DNA from: Planctomycetota bacterium
Lineage (GTDB): Bacteria > Planctomycetota > B15-G4 > JADJEK01
DNA: 64,000 bases
NCBI GenBank assembly: GCA_016709145.1
Contig: JADJEK010000010.1
Coordinates: forward strand, 1-64,000
Direction of reading: 5' to 3'
Each line of letters begins with the position of its first letter. Within the stretch, counting starts at the first letter, position 1. Positions 1-9,551 of the stretch are shown in pieces. A model generated the notes under the pieces. The model was not told the DNA's origin. It worked only from the letters and a program-made list of their open reading frames with translations, and searched no databases. The position numbers were made by a program, and so were the translations under genes.

Positions 1-703
1 CACGTGCGCGACAGCGGGTCGAAGCCCGATTCCGCCAGCGCGGCGAGCTGGAACTTGCCGTCGCGGTCCATGAACATCGTGAACGCGTAGAACGACAGCC
101 AGTCGTTGCACGGGTTGTTGAACGCCTGCAGGATGCGCGGCTTGTCGGGGTCGCCGGCGCGACGACGCAACAGCTCGTCGGCCTCTTCGCGACCGTCCTT
201 CCCGAAGTACTTGTGGAGCAGATAGACCATCGCCCACAGGTGACGGCCTTCTTCGACGTTCACCTGGAACAGGTTGCGCATGTCCATCAGCGACGGTGCC
301 GTCTGCGCGAGCCAGCGCTGCTGCTCGACCGATGCGGGCTCGGTATCGGCCTGCGTGACGATGATGCGCCGCAGCATGTTGCGGTACTCGCCCGGCACTT
401 CCTGCCACGCCGGCTGACCGAAATGGTCACCGCATTGGACCTTTCGCTCGGAGACCGGGTCCGCGAGGAAGATGCCCCAGCGATAGTCCGGCGTCCTGAC
501 GTAGTCGAACTGCGCCCAGCCTTCGGCGGTGACGTCGATCGCGGTGCGCAACCAGACGTCCTTGTCCTGATGCAGCGCCGGTCCGGTCTCGTTCCACCAC
601 TTCAAGTACTCCGGCTGCCACTCTTCGAGCGCACGCTGGAGCTTCTTGTCGCCCTTGAGGTCGACGTTGTTCGGGATCTTGGCGAGGAGGTCGACGTTGC
701 TCA

Positions 704-704
<1 letters not shown>
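1..704 (-). CDS. boxB: Benzoyl-CoA 2,3-epoxidase subunit BoxB (3' end cut by window edge)
   Basis: BoxB is the di-iron oxygenase component that epoxidises benzoyl-CoA in the aerobic box pathway; it needs the reductase BoxA, which is not in this window. About 234 N-terminal residues are visible, starting MSNVDLLAKIPNNVDLKGDK. The frame stays open to the window edge. The segment NVEEGRHLWAM matches the conserved EEGRH helix that supplies iron ligands in BoxB and related ferritin-like oxygenases, and the stretch around NNPCNDWLSFYAFTMF is also BoxB-like. Its ATG shares one base with the boxC stop (TGATG junction), so translation is probably coupled to boxC. Family and order (boxC then boxB, divergent boxR) agree. 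The C-terminal half is not visible. Confidence 0.93.
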
Positions 705-2341
<1,637 letters not shown>

Positions 2342-2437
2342 GGCGGGAAAACGGTAGCGGACGCGTGGGAAGGAGCAAGCAGTATCTTGCCGATCTGAGC
2401 CTTGCCACGATGATGCACGGCACTATAGTGCCGTGCC
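2342..2437. promoter_or_regulatory. Shared boxC/boxR promoter with a perfect 22-bp palindromic operator (2415-2436)
   Basis: Positions 2415-2436 form an uninterrupted perfect palindrome (half-site GCACGGCACTA, centre between 2425 and 2426) ending one base before the boxR ATG. Its centre contains TATAGT in both orientations, a good -10 match for divergent transcription: rightward 8 nt before the boxR start, leftward about 75 nt before boxC. A repressor bound here would block both promoters. BoxR proteins are known to repress box genes and to respond to benzoyl-CoA. That this palindrome is the BoxR site is inference from position. Confidence 0.7.
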
Positions 2438-3321
2438 ATGAGCGACGCCCCGGAACCTCAAGACCTCGATCCGCTGCTGCTCGCGATCGGCATGCGCGTG
2501 CGGCGGCGCGCCAGGCGCGAGCAGCGACGATGCGCACGCTGGCGCACGCGTCCGGCGTCTCGGAGCGCTTCCTGCGCGAACTCGAGGCAGGCCGCGGGAA
2601 CATCTCGGTGGTTCGCCTGGCCGCGGTCGCGCGAGCTCTCGACACGACGCTCGCCGCGCTGGTCGGCAACGCGGACGACGCGCGCGCGACGGAATCCCCG
2701 GAGCGCGCGCGCCTCGCGGCCGCGGTGTCCGCGTTGCCGGATGCAGGCGTGCGGTCCACGCTCGAGTGGCTCGAGTCCCGAGGTCGACCACCGGCGAACC
2801 CGGACAAGATCGCGCTGATCGGCCTGCGCGGAGCGGGCAAGACCACGATCGGCAAGAAGGCCGCGACGCGGTTGAAGGCGACGTTCATCGAACTCGACCG
2901 CGAGGTCGAGCGCGCGGCGGGCATGAGCCTCGCCGACTTGTTCGCGATCCACGGCGAGGACTACTACCGCAGGCTCGAACTGCGCGTGCTGCGCGAGGTG
3001 CTGAGCAAGCGCGGCAAACTCGTGATCGCGGCCGGCGGCGGCATCGTGACCGAGCCGGAGAGCTGGCAACTGCTGTCGGCGCATTGCGCGATCGTGTGGC
3101 TCGAGGCGAAACCCGAGGACCATTGGAACCGCGTCGTCGCGCAGGGCGACCGGCGACCGATGCAGGGGAAACCGCAAGCGATGGCCGAGCTGAAGACACT
3201 GCTGCGCACACGCGCGCCGCTGTACGCGAGGGCGCATCATCGCGTGGACACGTCGAAGCTGGGGTTGGAGGCGGCGGTGGAGTCCGTGGTCAGCGTGGGC
3301 CGAGACGAGGCGGCGCGGTAG
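2438..3321 (+). CDS. boxR: BoxR-type transcriptional regulator (XRE HTH plus shikimate-kinase-like domain), apparent frameshift near 2500-2515
   Basis: BoxR regulators join an N-terminal XRE helix-turn-helix to a C-terminal shikimate-kinase-like domain that senses benzoyl-CoA. The C-terminal part is intact and shows the P-loop GLRGAGKTTIGKKAA and a normal shikimate-kinase-like continuation. The family-like N-terminus (MSDAPEPQDLDPLLLAIGMR) starts at the ATG at 2438 in one frame, while the HTH core (MRTLAHASGVSERFLRELEA) lies in another. The 2438-3321 span is 884 nt, one base short of a whole number of codons. One base restored near 2507 would give a continuous RVRRLRQARAATMRTL helix. Either the gene is broken, the base was lost in sequencing, or synthesis starts internally (ATG 2530). 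A GTG at 2365 keeps one frame open but yields an un-BoxR-like N-terminus. Function is clear; integrity is not. Confidence 0.85.
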
Positions 3322-3572
3322 GGTGACCCGAACGGGAGCGCGGAGCGGCGGCGGTGTAGGTCGCGTCCGAGCGTGTCCTACCCTAATAGTCGCCGACGGT
3401 AGCCCATCATGAGCTACGCTCGGCCGCGAACACGTCGTGCCATGCGTACCAACGGGCGAAAACTGAATCCGGCAGGACCGCCGCATTTCCCGAGTATCTC
3501 GCCCTCCGCGTCTGGACGAATCCCGTCGTCGCAACTCAATGAAGATGGCGCATTCGCGAGGAACGAAGCCAC

Positions 3573-4076
3573 ATGGCCGAGAAAGACCTGTCCCAAACGC
3601 TTTACGCCGAACTGCGGCGCATTGCGGCAGCGGGCCTGAGACGCGAACGCGCGGGGCACACGCTGCAGCCGACGGACCTCGTGCATGAACTGTGGCTGCG
3701 CCAGGCTGGGGATGTCGCGGCGAACAATCGCTCGGAGTTCCTGCGGAACGCGGCTGCCACGATGCGGCGCGTGCTGGTCGATCACGCGCGAAGGCGGGCG
3801 CGCCTCCAACGGGGCAACGGCAGACGGGCGGTTCCGCTGAGCGGAGTCGATGCGGCAGCGAGCGCGCCACCACCGCCGATCGACCTGCTGGCTCTCGACG
3901 ACGCGCTTACCGAGCTGATGGGGCACAGGGCTCTTTGCGCGCAGATCGTCGAACTCAGGTTCTTTGCCGGATTCGACATGGCGGAGATCGCAACCGCGTT
4001 GAACGTGTCCAAGTCGACCGTCGAGCGCGAGTACGCGCTCGCCCGGGCATGGCTTCAGGCGAAGCTCGCCGAATGA
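3573..4076 (+). CDS. ECF-type RNA polymerase sigma factor (planctomycete SigZ/ECF-like, Ser/Thr-kinase-associated type)
   Basis: 167 residues, the usual size. A sigma-70 region 2 spans about residues 8-80 (LYAELRRIAAAGLRRERAGH, TDLVHELWLR, RSEFLRNAAATMRRVLVDHA). Region 4 spans about 110-165 and includes the helix-turn-helix FAGFDMAEIATALNVSKSTV. The region 2 wording (LQPTDLVHELWLR and ATMRRVLVDHAR) is characteristic of the ECF group abundant in Planctomycetota and Acidobacteriota that usually lies beside a Ser/Thr protein kinase rather than an anti-sigma factor. Here a kinase gene lies 1.5 kb downstream on the same strand. No anti-sigma gene is present. The 251-bp gap upstream of it (3322-3572) shows nothing I can name. 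Confidence 0.88.
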   Translation: MAEKDLSQTLYAELRRIAAAGLRRERAGHTLQPTDLVHELWLRQAGDVAANNRSEFLRNAAATMRRVLVDHARRRARLQRGNGRRAVPLSGVDAAASAPPPPIDLLALDDALTELMGHRALCAQIVELRFFAGFDMAEIATALNVSKSTVEREYALARAWLQAKLAE

Positions 4077-4166
4077 CCCCGCCGCCGCGAACTGGGGAGC
4101 CAAGGAAAAGCCGGGAATCTTGACGGACCGGGGGCTCGCGCGGCGCAGGCGCAGACCGAAGGCCGG

Positions 4167-4187
4167 CCGAGTCCATCACGGACTCGG
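4167..4187 (+). other. Short stem-loop upstream of the secreted-protein gene
   Basis: An 8-bp perfect stem (CCGAGTCC / GGACTCGG) with a 5-nt loop lies 33 nt before the ATG at 4220 and 90 nt after the sigma-factor stop. It could be a weak terminator or attenuator between the two genes, or an operator. There is no T-run. Assignment is inference. Confidence 0.35.
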
Positions 4188-4219
4188 GGCCTCGAACACC
4201 GAGTCTGCTGGAGTCCGTC

Positions 4220-5566
4220 ATGAATCGCCTTCTGATCGCCTTGGTCAGCGTCGCCGCAGGCACACTCGCTGCACCCGCCGCTTCCGCGTTCACCATCACC
4301 TCGACCGGCACCTACAGCATGGCGTCGAACGCGACCCACGCCTGGGGTGCGCCGCACTTCGACGACGACGTCGCGACCTCAGAATCCCAGTTCGGCGCCG
4401 TCGACCAACTCAATTCGGTTTGGTGGCTCCAATACGACACCGACGCGATCTCCCTGCCGCGCGGCCGATATTCGATCTCGTTCCGGATCAAGCCGCTCGT
4501 TCCCGTGTACGGATACGGGGCCTGCGATTTGTCGACTTCGGTCACGCTGAACGGCGGGACGATCAGCACGGTGTTCCCCGCGACCTCGCAAGCACTGGGT
4601 TGGGTCGACACGAGCCCGCTCGTGTTCGATGTCGGCGACGACGAAGCTCCATTCACGGTCTTCTTCGGCAACATCGACTCTGGAGTCGAAAAGACCGACT
4701 ACTGGTTCGACTCGTTCACGATCAAGCAAGTCGCCCCACTGATCATCAGCGCGACCGACGTCCCTCACGTCCACGGTTCGCCATACTGGCTCGACGACGT
4801 CGTGTCGACGGAGTCCGCATTCGGCGTGATCGATCAACTCATCGACGATCCGCTCGGACCACTCACGTGGCTCGAGTACTACCAGCCGGTCACACTCCCG
4901 GCTGGCACGTATCGCGCGTCGATGCGGTTTCGAAAAATCAACGGCTTGGCCGGCGGAACCGACCTGATCACGTGGTGCACCGGCCTATCGAACTCGTTCG
5001 CCGCCGTGACGCCCTTGACGAGTCAGCCTGTCGGACAGTGGGTCGAGTCGAACCCGTCGATCTTCACGCTCACCAGTGAGACGACCTTCTACGTCGAGTT
5101 CGGCGACTTCAACACCGGCCACGGCAAGTACGACTACGAGTTCGATCGACTCACGATCGCGCCCGTGGACGCGTCACACGTCACTCTCTCGCTCAATCGC
5201 CAACCGATCATCGGCGCTCCCTTCGACCTCAACTTCCTCGCGCCGGGCGCACCGGGCAAGATCAGTTTCGTCGGCTACGCGCTTGGCCATGCGCCCGGCC
5301 TACCGCTCGGGGACGGTCGCGTGTTCCCGCTCGAGTTCGACGTCTTGTTCCAGCTCAGCCTGAGTCCGGCGAACGGCCTGTTCGTGAACTCGATCCAGTA
5401 CATCAACGCCGACGGCTCGCTCCCGCTCGCACCGACCGTCAATCTGCCGTACTCGCCGATGCTCGCGGACCTCGAGATCTATGCCTGCGGCGCAGTCATC
5501 GACCTGAATGCGCCAGGTTACTTGGTCGGCAAGAGCACGCAGCTCGAGCTCAATCTGCTGCCGTGA
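4220..5566 (+). CDS. Secreted protein with duplicated beta-rich domain, function unknown
   Basis: I do not recognise a named family. The first 23 residues are a clear signal peptide (MNRLLIALVSVAAGTLAAPA then ASA). Two tandem copies of one domain of about 140 residues follow: copy 1 has HAWGAPHFDDDVATSESQFG and LPRGRYSISFRIK, copy 2 has HVHGSPYWLDDVVSTESAFG and LPAGTYRASMRFRK. Each copy reads like an all-beta carbohydrate-binding-type sandwich. The last 120 residues are a different domain with LAPGAPGKISFVGYALG and LGDGRVFPLEFDVLFQLSLS, resembling the C-terminal domain of many secreted planctomycete proteins. It sits between the ECF sigma and the kinase genes, 48 bp before the latter, so it may be a target or a sensed surface component of that module. 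Confidence 0.65.
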   Translation: MNRLLIALVSVAAGTLAAPAASAFTITSTGTYSMASNATHAWGAPHFDDDVATSESQFGAVDQLNSVWWLQYDTDAISLPRGRYSISFRIKPLVPVYGYGACDLSTSVTLNGGTISTVFPATSQALGWVDTSPLVFDVGDDEAPFTVFFGNIDSGVEKTDYWFDSFTIKQVAPLIISATDVPHVHGSPYWLDDVVSTESAFGVIDQLIDDPLGPLTWLEYYQPVTLPAGTYRASMRFRKINGLAGGTDLITWCTGLSNSFAAVTPLTSQPVGQWVESNPSIFTLTSETTFYVEFGDFNTGHGKYDYEFDRLTIAPVDASHVTLSLNRQPIIGAPFDLNFLAPGAPGKISFVGYALGHAPGLPLGDGRVFPLEFDVLFQLSLSPANGLFVNSIQYINADGSLPLAPTVNLPYSPMLADLEIYACGAVIDLNAPGYLVGKSTQLELNLLP

Positions 5567-5614
5567 ACTCCGACCTCGTCCCGCGTGCCCGCTCGGCTCC
5601 GTATCGTGGTGGCC

Positions 5615-8038
5615 ATGGCTGATCGATTCGAAATCGTGGCAGGTCTGTTCGCAGCGGCTCGCGAGCTGCCGCAGGCCGAGCGGGCGCGCTTCCTTGCCGA
5701 AGGTTGTGGCGGCGATGACGCCCTGCGAAGTGACATCGAGCGGCTCCTGCGACACGATGCGCCGGGGCCGCTCGACGCGTTCGATCCACTCTCGGAGATC
5801 GACTCGGCCCGTTCGCTTCCCGATCACATCGGCTCGTTCCACGTCGTGGCGCTCATCGGCACGGGCGGAATGGGCGTCGTCTACGAGGCCGAGCAGGAAA
5901 ACCCGCGCCGCACGGTCGCCGTGAAAGTCATCCGCACCGGCCTCGCGCACGGCGCGTCGATCCAACGCTTTCAGCGCGAGGTGAAGGCGCTCGGCCGGCT
6001 CGAACACCCCGGAATTGCTCGCATCTACGAGGCGGGTACCGCCGACTTCGGCCACGGCCCGCAGCCGTACTTCGCCATGGAGCGCGTGCGCGGCGCGACG
6101 CTCTTGAAGCACTGCGAGGCGCGCAAGCTCGACCACCGTGGGCGAGTCAACCTGTTGGCGGCAATCGCAGATGCACTGCAGCACGCGCACGAGTGCGGCG
6201 TGGTGCATCGCGACCTGAAGCCCGGCAACGTGCTGGTGACCGCAGATGGACAGCCCAAGGTGCTCGACTTCGGCGTAGCACGGATCGTCGACCCGGATCA
6301 TGCGCAATCCACGCTCACAACCGGCGAAGGACAGATCGTGGGTACGTTGCAGTACATGAGCCCGGAGCAGGTCAGCGGCCGGGAGGGTGCCGTCGACGCG
6401 CGATCCGACGTCTACGCACTCGGCTTGATCGGCTTCGAGATGCTGACCGGCCGCCTCCCGTACGAGATCGGCAACACCCCGATCGCGCAGGCGGCGCGAG
6501 TGATCCAGGACCAGGATGCGACGGCCCTCGGCGTGTTCGACCCGCGACTGGCGGGCGACCTCGACACGATCTTCGCGAAGGCCCTCGAGAAGGAACCAGC
6601 GCGGCGCTACGGATCGGCGCGCGAGTTCGCAGCCGACTTGCGCAGCTTTCTCGCCGACCGACCGATCGCGGCACGACCTGCGAGCGTCTGGTACCAACTC
6701 TCGAAGTTCGGGCGCCGCAACCGCGGCCTCATGGCTGGCGTCCTGATCGCATTCGTGGTCCTGATCGCGGGTTCGATCGCCATCACCGTATTCGCGCTCG
6801 CCGAGCGGCGACATCGTGTGGCCGCGGAAGCCGCGGCCGACAAGGCGGTCGCAGTCCAAGACCTTTGGCTCGAGACGTTGGCGTGGACCGACCCCTATCG
6901 AGCGAACGGCGACAAGATCACCGTGGTTGCGGCGCTCGATGCCGCGAGCGAGCGGCTCGCGCGCGGCCTTTCGCGCCAGCCGGAGACCGAAGCCGCGTTT
7001 CGCCACGCCGTCGGCGTCGCGTTCTCGCGTCTCGGCGTCGGCGCCAAGGCGGTCGCGCAACTCGCGCGAGCCGTCGAGTTGCGCCGCGGTGGCGCTGGGT
7101 CGCGCGCCGAGTTGATCGACTCGCTGTTCGAGCTCGGGCGCGCCGAGCAGCTCGACAACAACTTCACGGAGGGCGTGCGTGCCCTGCGTGAGGCGTTCGA
7201 GTTGGCGCGCATCGAGTTCGGACCCGATCGGGCTCGCGCCTGGACGATCGAAACCGAACTCGCCCGTTCGCTGCGAGGTGCCGGACACAGCCAGGAGGCG
7301 CGCTCGCTCGTCGTCGAGGCACGTGAGCAACTCGCCCGCGTCGCTGGGACAGCAGCTCCGATCATCGCGCACGCCGAAATCATCCTCGCCGAAATCGATG
7401 GGCAGCGCGGGGACCCAACAGCCGGAGAGGTCGCCGCGCGCCGCGCGGTCGCGGCGCTGAGCGCACGACCCGACGATGACCCACACGCGCTCATGCACGC
7501 GCGCCTCGTCCTCGCCAACATGCTGAGCACTCAAGGCAGGCACGCCGATGCGGAGCCTCTCTATCGCGCGGTGCTCGCCGCGTATTCGGCGGTGCTTGGG
7601 GCGGACCACCCGAACACGCTGACTGCTCGGATGAACCTGGCGATCAATCTTGCGCGCCAGAACCGCATCGCCGACGCCGAGCGCGAGTTCCTCGCCGTGC
7701 GCATCGTTCAGGAGCGAACGCTTGGTGGCGACGCGTTCCAAACGCTCCTGTCGATGTCGAACACCATCGGGCTGCACGTCGAGCAGGGCCAACCACGTGA
7801 CGCGCTCGCTCTCGCCGAAGACCTGCAGGCGCGTGCCGCGCGCGCGCTCGCGCCCGATGATTGGCACCGCGGCTACTTCGAGTTCATGTGTGGCCTCGTC
7901 TTCGTCGACGCTGGGCGCGTCGAAGCCGGCCGGCACCTGCTCGCGGGCGCACTGCCGCTGCTCGAGGAGCAGTTCGGCAAGGAGCACGAGATCCCGCGCC
8001 GCATCAGGGACACACTCACCGAGCTCGACGCGAAGTGA
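5615..8038 (+). CDS. Membrane Ser/Thr protein kinase with C-terminal TPR-like sensor region
   Basis: 807 residues. After an N-terminal segment of about 65 residues comes a full Hanks-type kinase domain (about 70-335): Gly-rich loop LIGTGGMGVVYEAE, catalytic Lys in VAVKVI, HRDLKPGN with catalytic Asp near residue 200, DFG in LDFGVARI, and SPE in place of APE. A single membrane helix follows (about 370-395, GVLIAFVVLIAGSIAITVFA). The outer 400 residues are helical TPR-like repeats (for example AEPLYRAVLAAYSAVLGADH). I chose ATG 5615 over the in-frame start 30 bases upstream because the MADRFE start suits kinases of this kind. The ECF factor upstream is probably controlled by, or co-expressed with, this kinase; phosphorylation of ECF factors by partner kinases is known in other bacteria, but here it is inference. 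Confidence 0.93.
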   Translation: MADRFEIVAGLFAAARELPQAERARFLAEGCGGDDALRSDIERLLRHDAPGPLDAFDPLSEIDSARSLPDHIGSFHVVALIGTGGMGVVYEAEQENPRRTVAVKVIRTGLAHGASIQRFQREVKALGRLEHPGIARIYEAGTADFGHGPQPYFAMERVRGATLLKHCEARKLDHRGRVNLLAAIADALQHAHECGVVHRDLKPGNVLVTADGQPKVLDFGVARIVDPDHAQSTLTTGEGQIVGTLQYMSPEQVSGREGAVDARSDVYALGLIGFEMLTGRLPYEIGNTPIAQAARVIQDQDATALGVFDPRLAGDLDTIFAKALEKEPARRYGSAREFAADLRSFLADRPIAARPASVWYQLSKFGRRNRGLMAGVLIAFVVLIAGSIAITVFALAERRHRVAAEAAADKAVAVQDLWLETLAWTDPYRANGDKITVVAALDAASERLARGLSRQPETEAAFRHAVGVAFSRLGVGAKAVAQLARAVELRRGGAGSRAELIDSLFELGRAEQLDNNFTEGVRALREAFELARIEFGPDRARAWTIETELARSLRGAGHSQEARSLVVEAREQLARVAGTAAPIIAHAEIILAEIDGQRGDPTAGEVAARRAVAALSARPDDDPHALMHARLVLANMLSTQGRHADAEPLYRAVLAAYSAVLGADHPNTLTARMNLAINLARQNRIADAEREFLAVRIVQERTLGGDAFQTLLSMSNTIGLHVEQGQPRDALALAEDLQARAARALAPDDWHRGYFEFMCGLVFVDAGRVEAGRHLLAGALPLLEEQFGKEHEIPRRIRDTLTELDAK

Positions 8039-8126
8039 CGTGCCACCACGCGTTCGCGTGACGACGGGTGGAGCGTCCCCGCGCTCTCCAGCCCGAAGCG
8101 CTTGATCTGAGGCTAGACTCCGCCGG

Positions 8127-9551
8127 ATGAAACGCTCGGTGCAAGAGCCCGCCATCCTCCAAGGCGGCATGGGTGTCGCCGTCTCCGGATGGCGGTTGGC
8201 CCAGGCCGTCGCTCGCACGGGTCAACTCGGCGTCGTGTCAGGAACCGGAATCGACACAGTCCTCGTCCGACGACTGCAAGACGGAGATCCCGGTGGACAC
8301 GTGTTGCGCGCGTTGGGCCATTTCCCGCTCCAGTCCGTCGCCGCAACCGTGATCGAGCGATTCCACGAGCCGCACGGGAGAGCCCCTGGTCGACCGTATC
8401 GACTGCTGCCTCGCCCGCGGCACGGCGAGCCGGCGCATCGCGCCGTCTGGTCCGTGGTCGCCGCGTTCGTCGAGGTCTTCCTGGCCAAGCAAGGCCATGA
8501 CGAACCGATCGGGATCAACCTCCTCACGAAGGTCCAGATCCCGACGCTTCCCACGCTCTACGGGGCGATGCTCGCCGGCGTCGACGTGGTCATCATGGGC
8601 GCTGGGATTCCGCGAGAGATCCCGCACGCCCTCGACCAGCTCTCGCAGCATCGCCCGGCGACGTTGCGGATGGACGTGACCGGCAGCGAGTCGCGGACCG
8701 AAGCTCGCATCGAGTTCGATCCCTCTCGGTACTTCGATCCGTTGCCCGCACCGCTGAGTCGTCCACGGTTCCTGCCGATCGTCTCCAGCCACGTGCTGGC
8801 CGCGACGCTCGCTCGAAAGTCGACCGGACGAGTCGATGGATTCGTCGTCGAAGGACCGACAGCCGGTGGCCACAACGCACCGCCGCGCGGCGCGCTGCGC
8901 ATCGACACCGACGGCCAACCGATCTACGGCGAGCGCGATCTCGTCGATCTGGCGCAGATCGCAGAGCTCGGACTGCCGTACTGGCTCGCCGGCGGTCAGG
9001 GGCATCCCGGCGCGCTACCAGCAGCGCGCGCGGCCGGAGCAGCAGGAATCCAAGTCGGGACACTGTTCGCGTTCTGCGACGAATCCGGCTTCTCGAAGGC
9101 TCTGAAACAGCAAGTTCTCGAACACGTGCTCGCAGGGGACGCTCGCGTCCGCACCGATCCCCGCGCGTCACCGACGGGGTACCCGTTCAAGGTCGTCGAG
9201 TGGCTTGACGCGGTCTCTCGTGCGCACGTGACCCGGCCTCGACACTGCGATCTCGGCTACTTGCGAGAGGCCTACGCGCTGGCGGACGGTTCCATCGGAT
9301 ACCGCTGTCCTGGCGAACCCGTCGACTCCTGGGTGCGCAAAGGCGGATCGATCGAGGCGACCGTCGGACGGCGTTGTCTGTGCAATGCCCTGTTCGCAGC
9401 AGCGGACCTCGGCCAATTGCGTCCCGATGGCACGACCGAACCGCCGATCATCACGAGCGGGGACGATCTGCGAACCCTCGGCGAGTTCCTCCGTGGCCGA
9501 ACCCACTACTCCGCCGCTGACGTCGTGTCGTACTTGCTCGGCAACGATTGA
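8127..9551 (+). CDS. Nitronate monooxygenase / 2-nitropropane dioxygenase-like FMN enzyme
   Basis: The 474-residue protein has the TIM-barrel FMN fold features of the NPD-like family: start motif ILQGGMGVAVSGWRLAQAVA, GQLGVVSGTGID, IGINLLTKVQIPTLPTLYGA, the FMN-phosphate region VDGFVVEGPTAGGHNAPPRG, and LPYWLAGGQGHPGALPAARA with AAGIQVGTLFAFC. It resembles the longer NPD-like group rather than the 310-370-residue classical enzymes, so the true substrate may not be a nitronate. Its last 46 bases overlap, tail to tail, the end of the opposite-strand membrane gene. A TAGACT hexamer lies 7 nt before the ATG, compatible with a leaderless start. Confidence 0.85.
   Translation: MKRSVQEPAILQGGMGVAVSGWRLAQAVARTGQLGVVSGTGIDTVLVRRLQDGDPGGHVLRALGHFPLQSVAATVIERFHEPHGRAPGRPYRLLPRPRHGEPAHRAVWSVVAAFVEVFLAKQGHDEPIGINLLTKVQIPTLPTLYGAMLAGVDVVIMGAGIPREIPHALDQLSQHRPATLRMDVTGSESRTEARIEFDPSRYFDPLPAPLSRPRFLPIVSSHVLAATLARKSTGRVDGFVVEGPTAGGHNAPPRGALRIDTDGQPIYGERDLVDLAQIAELGLPYWLAGGQGHPGALPAARAAGAAGIQVGTLFAFCDESGFSKALKQQVLEHVLAGDARVRTDPRASPTGYPFKVVEWLDAVSRAHVTRPRHCDLGYLREAYALADGSIGYRCPGEPVDSWVRKGGSIEATVGRRCLCNALFAAADLGQLRPDGTTEPPIITSGDDLRTLGEFLRGRTHYSAADVVSYLLGND

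Noticed and set aside
3409..3639. 76-codon open frame before the ECF sigma gene
   Set aside because: No ribosome site or recognisable motif, and it overlaps the sigma-factor start in another frame.
5300..8218. 972-codon open frame on the minus strand
   Set aside because: It lies opposite the kinase and the end of the secreted-protein gene; its protein is Arg/Gly/Asp-rich without motifs, a typical shadow in GC-rich DNA.
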